NCBI GenBank assembly: GCA_964036275.1
Contig: OZ038436.1
Span: 22,223,904-22,287,903, forward strand
DNA from: Litoditis marina
Lineage: Eukaryota; Nematoda; Chromadorea; Rhabditida; Rhabditidae
Direction of reading: 5' to 3'
DNA length: 64,000 nucleotides
Made by a program: the position numbers and the translations under genes. Position 1 is the stretch's first letter. Each line of letters starts with the position of its first letter. The notes below the pieces were generated by a model. It saw only the letters and a program-made list of their open reading frames with translations, ran no database searches and was not told the DNA's origin. Positions 21,206 to 32,600 of this stretch are shown here, one piece after another.

Positions 21206-22682
21206 CTATGCCTCGATCTGGACCATCAGCTCATAGTCGTCGTGGTTGATTTGTTGCTCTGAAACTATGACAAAATTGAAGTTTTAACATTTTTCTTAAC
21301 ATAAAGGTGGGAACTTTCTAGGTAATTCATTATGTCAAAGTCGAGTTGGTTAGAGGAGGGCGTTTGGCAAACGGCCCGCTCTTCTGGGTATCTTTGATCT
21401 GCACACTCTCTCGTCACGAATCCTCAAAAAAATCCTAGCTGATCAGTGAGCCAGTTCTGTAGCGTCCACGACAAGAGTGTGTAAGTCAGAGAGACGCAGA
21501 CTACCAAGTCTATCTATCTGCGGTCTCATCGACCTTCCCACTCTCTCGCGTAACTGAACAGGAAAATGACGTCAACGTCCTCTAGGAATCACATAATCAG
21601 GGCCTTTTCCTTCTTCATTCGAACAAAGCATACCTTGGGGGGCGTGACGCCTCTTTCTTCCGGCAGGGGCGGGGCCGGCGGCTTGTTGTTGTTTAAAGGC
21701 ATCATAAGTGTCCTGCACCGCCTTTTCGAGGTTCTTTTCCCCCGTTATAGCAGCCTGGAAATATCACCGTCACAAAAGTTCAATTCACACCGCATATATC
21801 TTATGCGCAACAGAAATTGTTCGAGAAATACATTTCGTTATCTCTATAAAAAACTGTCTTCGATTCGTGTGAGTGGAAAAATGCAGATTGTTTTCCAAGT
21901 CATCGTACATTCAACTGGTTTAGACACTGCAGCAAAAAGCCAAAATACCGACAAAACCATTTGCAAAATATTAAGTTCTCACATTTTGGATAGCTTTCTG
22001 CATTTGTTGCAGGTTTTCGATGGCGTAGACCCCGCTTCGAGCCATAATGGAAGGAGTGGGGACCTGAAATCGAGCTGCGGGAAAAGAAAAAAGTATCTGA
22101 AATCCAATCATTCTGATAATTTATAGTTGAGAGAACACACAAATAATGTAGCGTCGTCTCATAAATTACAATAACTTTCATAGCTTCAGTTGTATTAGTT
22201 GTTAATCGATCATCGATTAACAACTAATACAACTGAATACGATAATCGATTGCTGTTAATCGACTATGAAAAACAGATTATTTCGATGTTTGAATTTCGA
22301 GTCATCTTAATTGTGATATTTCACTGAAATACTATCAAAAAGATGGTACACTACTACCATTTGATGCAGCAAATTTTGAAGTTTCGCTAAACTATCAGTG
22401 AACTATCATCTAAATGGTGGTAAATTAGCTCTGAACTATCGATAACCCTTCCATGGAACGAATTTCGATAGTTCAGTGATAATTTGAAACCGTCTCTCTA
22501 GTATCCAATTTACTATGACGGCGTCCGGAACCAACCTCGAGTACAAAGAAAGACGTCTCGGCAACCAGGTTGATACTGGGCAATGCAGCCATGAGTTCTC
22601 GCGTTTTCTGGGGCGAGAACGGAAAGTCGTACCAAGCCAGAGCGGGAGAGAAGACGAGGGCCAAAACTGCGAACTTCAGCAT
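21206..22682 (-). CDS. Small secreted proprotein with RKRR site
   Basis: Four exons on the minus strand (22682-22577, 22074-21983, 21754-21634, 21258-21206) join in phase to give 123 residues. The ATG lies two bases after GATTTTCCAG, a likely spliced-leader acceptor. Residues 1-16 (MLKFAVLALVFSPALA) are a signal peptide. The middle (about residues 52-95) is an amphipathic, Gln-rich helical stretch (AIENLQQMQKAIQN and neighbours). A furin-type site, AGRKRRHAP, sits at about residues 100-108 and is followed by a short acidic tail ending MVQIEA. The gene lies head-to-head with the RKKR-containing gene at 23443. The exon 1 donor is an unusual GTATCA; an alternative at CTG|GTTGCC would add and drop a few residues. 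It may be a processed secreted peptide or proprotein; no family was recognised. Confidence 0.75.
22185..22237. repeat. Perfect palindrome, 26-bp arms
   Basis: TTCAGTTGTATTAGTTGT… is followed by its exact reverse complement around a single central base at 22211. It lies in the first intron of the RKRR secreted-protein gene. A further partial AATCGAT…TTAATCGA copy follows at about 22243-22263. Confidence 0.85.
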
Positions 22683-23442
22683 TTCTGGAAAATCAATAAC
22701 TTCAAAGAAGCTGATAGTTACTTTTCCAAATCCCCACAAGCCTAACATGAACTGATAGAAGACAACCAAAGCACACTATAACTGAACTACAATTCTGCTT
22801 AACCTTATAAATCACATCGACCATCTATAACCTTAGGTACTTTGATAGGATGGAGAAACTACAGATAGACTACATGTGGTTTTATCTATCTATAGCTGAT
22901 AGTTGACTTAGCTCCCCATCTAAAAGTGAACAATCTATCCCTAACTTAGACTTTCGCTCAAGTATCTGAATGTACAGAGAGAGAGGTTGGAAGAGAAGAA
23001 TGACAACGCACCGTTGGCGGTAGCGTCGAAACTATGAGGAGAGAGACGAGAGACTTTTTCGACGCGTCGCGCGTGGCGCGCGCGTTTTCCGGTTCAAATC
23101 GTGGAGCAGTCGGATTGTTAGGAGTAACTAGTTTCCAGTTTCTCAACGGGGCAGGTTTCCAGTTTTCAGTTTCTCAACGGGGCAGGTTTCCAGTTTTCAG
23201 TTTCTCAACGGGGCAGGTTCCCAGTTTTCAGTTTCTCAACGGGGCAGGTTTTTTAGAACTTTCTCGAGAAGATTTCAAGGCAGGATTGGTTGACTCTCCA
23301 TCAAGTCAAGAACGAGTTGGTGGCTCCACCCCTCGGTAAATATCTCAAGTTAGAAACGAGTTGGTTTGTTTTTTCCCTGTTTTTTCGTGCGTCCCGAGCA
23401 TTCAGAGAAGAGAGCGGTCATTTCGTCCTCGAATTTTCTGCC
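22683..23442. promoter_or_regulatory. Shared upstream region of a divergent gene pair
   Basis: This is the 760 bp between the opposed start codons at 22682 (minus) and 23443 (plus). It contains a tandem repeat of four 31-bp units (23131-23251). It should hold the promoters of both secreted-protein genes. I see no TATA box I would defend, and the role is inferred from gene arrangement only. Confidence 0.45.
23131..23251. repeat. 31-bp tandem repeat, four units
   Basis: CAGTTTCTCAACGGGGCAGG recurs at 23136, 23167, 23198 and 23229, an exact 31-bp period, with TTTCCAGTTTT as the rest of the unit. It ends about 190 bp before the ATG at 23443. Confidence 0.9.
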
Positions 23443-26400
23443 ATGCGGCTCGTTGTGTTTTCTCTTCTCCTCGTCGTCTCTTCGGTCAGTTTTGCTGAGG
23501 TCGTCTGCATGAATATTCCTGCCCTTCTCTCACAACCTGCGTCTCCTCAAACTCACACTCTTTCTCTGCTCTCACACCCCTCGGGACACGAGTGTAGAGA
23601 ACTACAGCGCGAGCTAAGAGACGCAGCCGAAAGAAAACTACGTCACTGATTCTTAACAACAATCCTCTATTTGAGCATATCACAGTTGAGGAGAATCGTC
23701 TCAATATGAATAGATTTTAGCACAAAAATTTGAATTCTAAAGTTTAGGAGAAATTTAGTACGGAAGGACATTGGAGCCGTATGAATAGCTCGTTTCTGAA
23801 TGATCGAACTATTTTTTTCTCTGGCGGTTCTTCCCGTTATCAACTTTGTATATCTATCTGCCATTCTTCAATTGGCTCTCTTTTCTATTTTCCGGTGATT
23901 CCTTGATATACGTTTGCCACTCCGCTGTGAACAGTGTACGGTCAGTAGGTGAGCGGACAGCTCACCTGCGTCTCTATTATCTACACTCTCTCTTGTCTGT
24001 TGGCAGGTTATCAATGACCTGCTGTCTTCCTCATGAAAATTGTGAATAGAGCCTGCAATAGATTTTCGGATAATTCAACACACCTTTTTACGAATTCTCA
24101 ATGTTTGATGTGACTTTGATGTGTTGAGGTGTGTGCTGCCAGTAGATGGAAGAAGCCGGAAATCCAAACTGGACCGATGAAGGGAAATCACGAAGCTCTA
24201 CCTGATGAGGCTGGTAAGTATTCCCCAGTTATACTGGTAGTCAATCACACAATCACGTGAAACAAGTTGAGAATAGCAGAACTCAGAAACGTGCACTGAC
24301 AAAGTGCACGATTGCTCATTAGAATAGAATGCCAACTTTCTGTGACTATTAATTGCTTTTCTGGTATACTGTTAGGCAAGTGCAAAGTCACGTGAAACAA
24401 GTTGAGAATAGCAGGACTCAGAAACGTGCAATGAGAAAGTGCACGATGCCTCATTACAATGCTAACTTGTCCTTATGCCACTTCATTTTCAGTAGCAGCC
24501 AATACCATTCGAACCCCGGGAGGTAATAAGAACATGAAGACCTTTTTGAGTAAGAACGGTGTGGCCGTCGCCTACCAAACTATTATGGTCAGTTGTCGAG
24601 TATATGAATGTGTTTATTTTCAGAGTTATATTTTTAGGTTGCATACAACCTTCTACGGTTGATATTAATACTATGTGATTGTAATTGAATCAGAATAAGG
24701 TGACACACGGATGAAATAGGCCATACACAAATTTATTTGACAAGTTCATAGAAAGTTTAGGTTCGATTTTGTTGTTGAACGCAACAAAAATAATGATCTT
24801 TTATTTTAGTTTCTAGTACTTTTGGGGTTACAAATTCCCAGTGTGAAGTCATATAACAATTCAGCAATTTCAACTCTCAACACACTAGGGTAGTTGAAAA
24901 TAACTAAGATTGAAGATTGGAAAACTCGAATAAATCTAAATTTTGAATCTTCTTCTGAAGTTCTGAGCTCGATAACACATCCTTCAATTTATTCAGCAAA
25001 AAATGAAAGAAGACGGCCAAGCCATCGACCCAGAGCGTTTCTTGGAAATTCTCGCCTATCTCTTCGAGGTTCGTTAAGTGTTATAACTGCTGTTTATGAT
25101 TACTTTATACTCTATTTCATACTTCACTCTTCCAACTTACCAAGGAGTGTGGTAGCACGCCAGATACATACACTACTAGTAAATCGCACAGTCACATGAA
25201 ACATGTTAGACACAGCAGAACTCAGAAACGTGCAATGACAAAGTGCACGATGCCTCATTAGAATGCTAACTTCACGTGACTATTCAGTTTACGTCGTTAT
25301 AGGCTAAACTTTCTAAATTTGAAAGCAATGTGAGTTCACAAGTAGTTTTTCAGGTTTCCGAGTGGGGACCCAAGGGACCTCCTGGCGGTTTCTCAATCGG
25401 ACGTAAACCCAGTTTCATTCGACCAGCCGCAGCTGGACGCAAGAAGAGATCTGTCAACAAGAAAGTGGTACGAATTATCACTACTATTTCTATCTCTCTC
25501 TCCTTCTCTCTTTCTCTCTCTTTCTCTCCTCTCTCTGAACACTCTCTCTGTCTATCTCTCCTCTTCCCTTTTTCTGTTCAAAACATACAACTCTTCATAA
25601 CTGTTGTTGGCTGATCTCTCATCCGATAGTTCTTTCCCTCAGGCTACTACCAAAGTCCGTGCTCGTTTCGTCTGGGTTCCCAAGGCCGAGGCTGAGAAGG
25701 TTTGAATTAACATCCAATTATACCCTCATTCATTCCTACTAAGGCCCATACAGTATGACCACTTAGCTTGCCGTTCGTTTCAGTGACGTAAGTTCTATAG
25801 GAAAAGAATAACGGCATTCGTATTCGCCTCTCATTGCTCATTACAAACAGTTGTCAAAAACTACTTCCACAATATTTACAACAAAAAATCGGAAAATTAT
25901 ACTCAGTAGAGTGATAGGAACTATAGCTAATCAAAATCAATATTTATCTCCGTTCAAACATTCCCCAAATTGATCATGAATTTTCAATTTCACATTTTGG
26001 TTCATTTTGGTCACTTCTCTATTGTACATTTAGATCAAGCGCGAGAACAAGCGAGTTGAACACAACATGAAGCTTCACCGTATGGCTGCTGAGCACAAGG
26101 TAACACTATGACTTCAAGATATTTTTGAAGAATGTCGGTGTACTTTTGGCTCCCGGTGACGGCATAAGTCATGAATCCGACAGGATTGTAGCCTTTTGAA
26201 GTGGATTTATTCATTCAGTTTCGTTTTTATCGATGAACCTAATTAGCAGTTCTTGAAATTGAACTATTTTTCAGAAAAGCGGAAAGGTGGTTAATCACGC
26301 ATCCAACCGCAATGTTTTCAAGAATCGTCTCGTGAAATCGGTTAGTTTTCAATAGTTTCGAAGTTGAAGGGATCGTTCCTCTTCAATTTGGAGGTTTGAG

Positions 26401-27073
26401 CTGATTAGTCGATACTTTTCACATTAAAAAACCAAAACCATTCATATAGGTGTCAACTTCCTGTCTTGCACCGTGCTCTCAAAAATGGGGCGCGACCACG
26501 CGCACGTACATACACCGCCAAGTTCACCTACGTACAAAATTTTCAAGAGGCCCATAAAATTACAAAACTATATTCAAAACATGGCCAAAATTACCAATAT
26601 GAAATCTGAGAAAAAAGATTTGTAAATATCATGAAAACTACAAAGAAGTGATTGATTAAGGTTTGCGGCATTACAGTAACGCAAAACCTGTTCGCTTCTA
26701 TTTAGCTCCGTAATAATGTGGTTCTTTGAACTCTCTGTACGCAAAGGTATGAACTTTCATCTCAAAGCAGAACAAATGACTTTTCTCATTTTTCAAAAAT
26801 TACTTACATTGCACATTATAGAGGTACGGTCCCTTTAACTAGTATTATAAAGTGAGTTTGGATTCAATTATTTGAATAAACTCATGAGTTTTATAAAGAA
26901 ACATTGATTGGAAACACCATGCCAAAAACATGGAAAAAGCATTTTTCTGTGTTTTCTCCAACTTTCACTGTTCAAGGTATTTGTTCGTTCTAGATCATGC
27001 AGACTATTTTCAACACGTACTTTTCCAGACTGAACCCAAGGTTGCCCACAAACATCATTCCTCCTCTGCCTAA
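23443..27073 (+). CDS. Secreted basic proprotein with RKKR site
   Basis: Nine exons: 23443-23484 (or -23499), 24129-24213, 24493-24587, 24997-25068, 25354-25467, 25643-25699, 26034-26099, 26275-26340 and 27029-27073. They join in phase to 213-218 residues. The N-terminus MRLVVFSLLLVVSS (VSFA) is a signal peptide. The mature part is strongly basic. Landmarks are KNMKTFLSKNGVAVAYQTIM, a helical acidic piece (DPERFLEILAYLFE), SEWGPKGPPGGFSIGRKPSF, then a furin-like site GRKKRSVNKK, and a Lys/Arg/His-rich tail ending HKHHSSSA. The exon 1 donor and exon 2 acceptor (TTGAG) are the weakest junctions. Exons 3-9 have good splice sites and codon continuity. No Cys occur in exons 3-9. Introns contain three CACGTG-ended repeats and a CT-rich microsatellite. 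I do not recognise the family. The divergent neighbour has a similar plan (signal peptide plus a Gly-Arg-Lys-basic site). Confidence 0.75.
24252..24345. repeat. CACGTG-ended short repeat, copy 3
   Basis: This copy lies in intron 2 of the RKKR secreted-protein gene. It has AATCACGTGAAACAAGTTGA at the left and shares the CAGAACTCAGAAACGTGCA block. Confidence 0.7.
24386..24472. repeat. CACGTG-ended short repeat, copy 4
   Basis: This copy lies in the same intron as copy 3, in tandem and in the same orientation, and ends about 20 bp before the splice acceptor of exon 3. Confidence 0.7.
25191..25280. repeat. CACGTG-ended short repeat, copy 5
   Basis: This copy lies in intron 4 of the RKKR gene and keeps the clean right end CTAACTTCACGTGACTATT. 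Confidence 0.7.
25485..25575. repeat. CT-rich microsatellite
   Basis: Pyrimidine-rich TCTCTC/TTTCTC runs fill most of intron 5 of the RKKR gene. I see no other structure. Confidence 0.7.
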
Positions 27074-27088
27074 ACTTTGTCCCAGTTC

Positions 27089-27094
27089 AATAAA
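27089..27094 (+). terminator. Poly(A) signal AATAAA
   Basis: AATAAA lies 16 bases after the TAA of the RKKR secreted-protein gene, inside a 3' UTR that is duplicated 430 bp downstream. Confidence 0.65.
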
Positions 27095-27468
27095 AATGTT
27101 TTGTATTGTGAAGTTGTTGTGCCTATTCAAACATTCTCAAATAACTTGAACAACTTTGAGAGAGCCACATGATAAGAGTAACTCGACAGTATGGTTGTCG
27201 TCCAAAAAAGGACTGGGGTATATTGTAAATCTTACTTAGTGTCGTGTAGAATGGAATAGAAGGTTTATTCGCGATTTAACACGTGCCTTTCCACATTCGT
27301 TCCAATTACGATAAAATGAAGAGTAGAAGACTAAATTAGGATGTAGAGTATAGCTAACTAGCAGAACACAAACATACGATTCGTCCACAACGTTGCTGTT
27401 AGCTCAACTGTATAGAGTAGGCAGACTATGTTTTTCATTTCTAACATATACTATTCTAAACTGATACG

Positions 27469-27625
27469 ACTGATACCAAACTTGCCCACAAACATCATTC
27501 ATCTGCCTAAACTTTGTCCCAGTTCAATAAAAATGTTTTGTATTGTGGTGTTATTATTCTCATCTGGACACTTTCAAAATAACTTGAACAATAGTTTTTG
27601 TTCTGATTTTGCAGACCTTTCCACA
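27469..27625 (+). pseudogene. Orphan duplicate of last exon and 3' UTR
   Basis: This segment copies the final exon (27029-27073) and 3' UTR of the RKKR gene. 27469-27510 encodes 13 residues plus TAA (TDTKLAHKHHSSA) against TEPKVAHKHHSSSA in the original. The differences are whole-codon or conservative, so the frame was kept. The TTTTCCAG acceptor of the original is replaced by TGATACG, so it is not obviously spliceable. It is either the remnant of a tandem gene duplication or a dead alternative last exon. The AATAAA is also preserved. Confidence 0.75.
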
Positions 27626-27689
27626 CAGTTTATTGCGTTGTTCTTCATAGTTCATCCATCAATTTGCCAATATATTCGCAGAAATGTAC

Positions 27690-28380
27690 AAAATCGCGCG
27701 CAGCGCAGAATAGTTTGTGATCACAACATAGCGAACTTGCAGAAACGGTTTTATGCCATATTCTCAAAAACTCGTGAACGGACTTTTGAGATTTTGATAG
27801 AGAGAGATAGAGGAGGAAAGGCTGTATCATTGAGCAATTCGATATCTAATGTGTGCCGAGTGATCTACAGTTATTCTAAAAATTGTCTCGCGAAAATAGC
27901 TTCCGACAGCGGCCGCGCGGCGTGGCGGCCGCAAAACCGACGAATTCAATCGATTCGTCTGAAATTTGGAATATAGTTAGGAACGGCAGAGTTATGTGTA
28001 CATTCAGAGTTATGTGTATTAACCAAGATTTCAGATTTACACATAACTCTGCTGTTTCTAACTATAACCCAAATTTCAGACGAATCGGTTAAATTCGTCG
28101 GTTTTGCGGCCGCCACGCCACGCCGCGCCACGCCACGCCACGCGGCCGCCGTCGGAAGACATTTTTGCGAGACGATATTCAGCATAACTGTAGATCACTG
28201 GTCGCACATTAAATATCGAATAGCTCAATGATAAAGCCTTTCCTCCTCTATCTCTTTCCATCAAAATCTCAAAAATCCGTTCAGAAGTTTTTGAGAAAAT
28301 GGCATAAAACCACTTTTGAAAGTCCGCAATGTTGTGATCAAAAACTAATCTGCGCAGCGCTTCGCGCTGCGCGCGATTTT
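27690..28380. repeat. 690-bp palindromic element
   Basis: The left arm (about 27690-28010) and right arm (about 28030-28380) are reverse complements over roughly 320 bp with scattered mismatches. The tips are AAAATCGCGCGCAGCGC and GCGCTGCGCGCGATTTT, each itself largely palindromic. Near the centre each arm has a NotI-like GCGGCCGC and a CCACGCCACGCC run. The whole unit could form one long hairpin. It looks like a foldback transposon; the small frames within it are shadows of the repeat. Confidence 0.85.
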
Positions 28381-29636
28381 GGACGAAGAACTACAGATGA
28401 AACTAGAATTGCATGCAATTTACATGTTTACGGAAGAGGAGCAATCGTGTACCACCATTGCACGTTTGGGAGTTCTGATGTGCTTCTCACGTCTAACGTG
28501 CTTCTACTGTGTGCGATTTGCCTTTAGTGTAGTTCTTGTTACGGCCGTTTCTTGATAACATTTGAATTTTGGAGAATACTCGGTTTCTATCAACTTTCGG
28601 CAATCCGAGAGATAAAATATGTAGACCCAATTTCAAAGATTAGTCATTTCTTAGTGTTCTATGAATAGTATCCAAATATTTGATAAAAAATGGAACATGA
28701 AATTGTGTAAATGGAATGAATAAAGAGTGAAAATGCAGAATAAAACTGCCAACAACGATAGTTCTCTTACAATTCTCGAATCAAGGTAGAAAAGGTGGCA
28801 AAACAGACTGAAGACCAGAACAACAATGTGATATGGTAGGTTACCGGGGAGTTACACTAATTAGCACTTCGTTGTTTTGAAAAGTGTCAATCATTTCGAA
28901 ACAATACAAACAATATCAAAGTTTTCAACGTATTCATACTTTGTGCATACAGTTCACTCAAATCGCGTTTCTGCTGTAAACATTTGTACAGATTGAGTAT
29001 TGCAGAAGAAACGAAACGGTGTTTTACGAAAACCCACTAAATCAGACCTAATATCATGCTACGAACACGGAATTTCGGACAATTAACTGATTCTAGTTGT
29101 CTATAAGTCGTTATCGAGTATATAACGAAATTAATGATAAAAAAGCAAGTTCTGAGCTGAAATCTTGCCTAAAGTTATCTGATCATCATTGTGAAAACGA
29201 ATCGGTTTGGGCCACATTCGAAAGTGCTAGTGACCGAAACATTTGTTCAAATAAATATAACAAGATAGGTTATATTCGTTAGAAGCATTTTTCATGATGT
29301 GTATTTTTTAAAAAGTATTCTTTATAAGTTGGTTCCTTTTCCGTGTTCTCAAGGGAATCGCACAGATGACTTCCGTACTGCTGTTTCCGGATCTTTCGTC
29401 TCTTCCGTGCAAGCGGAGGCCAACTTTTCAAGCGCGACTGAAAAATAATTCAATTCATTTGTTTACATATAAACATGTGCTGAACAAGTATATTAATAAA
29501 ATCATGATAGCAAAACCGAAAGACATTCAAACGCACACAGAATCTGTATGTAACGACAATCCCAAATCTCAATATCCTAATTATGGTGAAGGTAGAACAT
29601 CATCAGCTGAGCGGTTAACCATAGAGTATATGAGTT
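28381..29636. other. Intergenic, no gene supported
   Basis: This lies between the palindromic element and the end of the ammonium-transporter gene. Plus-strand frames at 29097-29282 and 29366-29662 are modest in length and carry no motif or plausible splice context that I can defend. Confidence 0.4.
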
Positions 29637-32600
29637 TTAATTTTTCTCGTGAATTACACTGAAGAGATCACAAACCGTATTACCACTCGTTAGACAGCCG
29701 TAGCACCGTAAATGGTGAATTTTTGCAACAAAGTAAATGCTTTGCAAGTTTTGAAACCAGCATGAAAACCTGCCTTGAATTCCTCCAATATTGAAGTCCT
29801 CGCCCTGTTCCACAACTGTCAGTTTTCGTTGTTTGAACACTCCGAAATCTGCAAAATTAGGATATCGATAAGAAAACTGCAGAGTTATTATATCGTTAAT
29901 TAGTCTCTTCATTCAAATTAACCAGTACCACACTGTACATACATATACCAATCTCTTGTATCTCTTACTGAAAAACTGTTTTGTTCTGTTCATGATTAGG
30001 CAAAGTTATCTACCGTACACAAAAACGATCACTGAATCTCTCCATATATGTATTCGTGAAAAACCAACCATTTGGTGTGATAGTGTTGCCGGTTCCTTTT
30101 CCCTCCCAACCGTCCCACCCATGTCCGTAGGCCATTAGGGGATAGGCTGACTCGCCGTGTTTGAAAATATCCAGTCCTTTAATCTCCACCTCACGCGGAA
30201 CACGCATTTTGCCTATCTGAACAGAAAAGAGTATTATAAAAAGTTTTGTCAAAATACTATAAAAACCAATAAGAGCAAGTTGCTCAGTACTAAGAATTAA
30301 CTAAAGTATTTTTGCGGTTTTGAAGACGACATCAATTTCGTCCAACTCCCAATACTCATAAATGTTTCACCAAGTTTGGAAGTAATGACTAACGACTGTT
30401 GCATACTATGATGTGGATGAAAATGTAGAATAAAGGAATGAATTAAAATTTTGGAACTGAAATAAAGTTTACCTTTCCTAGAAGTATGAAGATTGGTACC
30501 ATCCATACCAGAGACCACACAACAATAGACAACACACAGAACATTTGCCAGAGCAATGCCTGAAGGATTTGGATCAAGTGTTGGCCATTTAACAAAATTT
30601 CACAAAAGGAACATGTCAAATAAGCTTCTGAAAACCCCTTTTCTCTTTTGAGAACGGAAACTATGGAGTTTTAGAAGAATTTAATCATTTGTTTGCCATT
30701 TGCCATTTTTTTATTTGTTGTTAGTTTGAAACCTTTTTCTATGTTGTTAGAAATATGAAATCGAAAGTAAACTGGATTAACAGAATAACGATAGAAAAAC
30801 TCGAAACTTTGCTATATTTCTCAGTTTATTAGAACATAATTGGCTCTTTTCGATTAACCAAGATGAACTTGTAATTTTAGTTGTGCTCAGAAAAGCTTGA
30901 AATCTGTGATAATCTCTAACCATGAAAGAATGGAAGAGAGGTGAGTTTTCATTTCCACTCGTGAAAATAGCAGCGATGATTCCGTCATTTCTCAAAAAAC
31001 ACGTGGAGAACAGTCCCCAGAATCCACCCCCGAAATGAACGGCGAAAGCGTCGAGAGGGTCGTCGATTCTCCATCTGAAAAAATGGATCAAATTAAAATA
31101 TATCGTGTTGCAACTAGAAACAAGCACGCATTTTCTCACATTGCGTTGATCTCAATCTCAGAATTCAAATTACACCTGGGCAAGGGAAATGTACTTTATG
31201 GTAAGAGTGTCGATTAATTTTTGTATGAGTGTTTCTGGGAGAAATTATAGTTGTTTATTTTGAAGTTCAACTAAACTTTATGATACGCAAGATCCTCTCC
31301 CCCTACCGACCTTCAACTCCGCCAAATATGAGCTCTAGAAATTTCAGTGGCACGATGTCAGCGTGAGAACTACAGCGCTACAATGTCCTACACACCACAA
31401 TCTTATAACACTATCAGGTTCTCGTTTTCGCCAGCCTCAACTATTCGAAGAATACAACTTGGAAGCTTACCTGAGAACCATTGAGCTGAGCATGAGGTAC
31501 ATGCAAGATGCTCCAGCTCCAGTCACCATGGAGGTCCAGAGGGGGGAGTTGTCACACCCGGCACAGGCAGCGACCATACCTGAGGATCAAAGTGAATGGA
31601 ACTCGGTTTATCGTTTCACCACATTTTTGAAAATACATTGATAACTTTCGTGTATTTTAGCTGAACTGTTCACTTCCTTATTCAAAGTCGAAATTCACTA
31701 GAAATCAATCGGCCTCAGAGTTTCTTGGTTGCACACTATAGAAATCTTCAAATTTCACAGGAAAATTGTACATTATATACTAATTTGAAACAACTGATTT
31801 TCTGAAACATTTCATACAATTCACAAAATAACTTTAAATATCCCTAAAAAAAGACATTTTTCCACATTGAATTGAAATTCGTGAAACAGAGAAAAAACGA
31901 ACCAGCCAGACATGCATTGATGGTGTATAGTAGAGTGAGTTTCCCCTGTGTGAAATAGTAGATGATGAGGTAGGTGAAGGAGGCGAAAGAGCCGCACAAC
32001 ATGGTGTAGATCATAGACAGGGCCACCGTGTTACCCGCACCCGCCACCGAGATAGTACCTGAACACGTCGGGAGTTTTCCATGAACAAATATATAATTGA
32101 AGTTATGGAAAGTAGTTTCATTCATGTTCTGCACCCGCGACAGAACTTTTACATGATCAAGTCGAAAGTTAATTATTTTCAAATATAGATGTTTGTGTTC
32201 CTTTCTTTCAGTAGTGCACTTCACCCTGGCTTGCAACCCTTTGGCGCGTAACATTCAATGATATCTTTCAGTCGTTTCAGGTTATTTTTTAACTTGTGCT
32301 TTTTCGGCGTTTTCTTGGTTTTGTGTGTTTGTTGTTGAAATACTCACCCATTGATCCTCCATTGAAAGCGAGGAAACCGAACGTGAGGATGAAACCTCCG
32401 AGAGCTGCGAACTGGTAAAGTGTGTGTTTGTTTCAGTAACAGTTGCAAAAGACTTTTTATAAGTATGTAATGCATGTGAGTAAATATGGACAGACAGCAG
32501 CAAGTCTTCTCAGTCTACACAGTAAGCCTAAAAGGTGGTCAGTAAGTCTTCCCGCTTTGTTTTCATAGTTCTCAGAGGGGTTCAACCGATTTTATGTGAC

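Noticed and set aside
23262..23280. Heat-shock-element-like TTCTCGAGAAG upstream of the RKKR gene
   Set aside because: The repeats of GAA/TTC are not in the required 5-bp register.
27428..28527. Several frames of 60-180 codons on both strands
   Set aside because: They mirror each other across the 690-bp palindrome and are by-products of the inverted repeat. The first part also covers the duplicated terminal exon.
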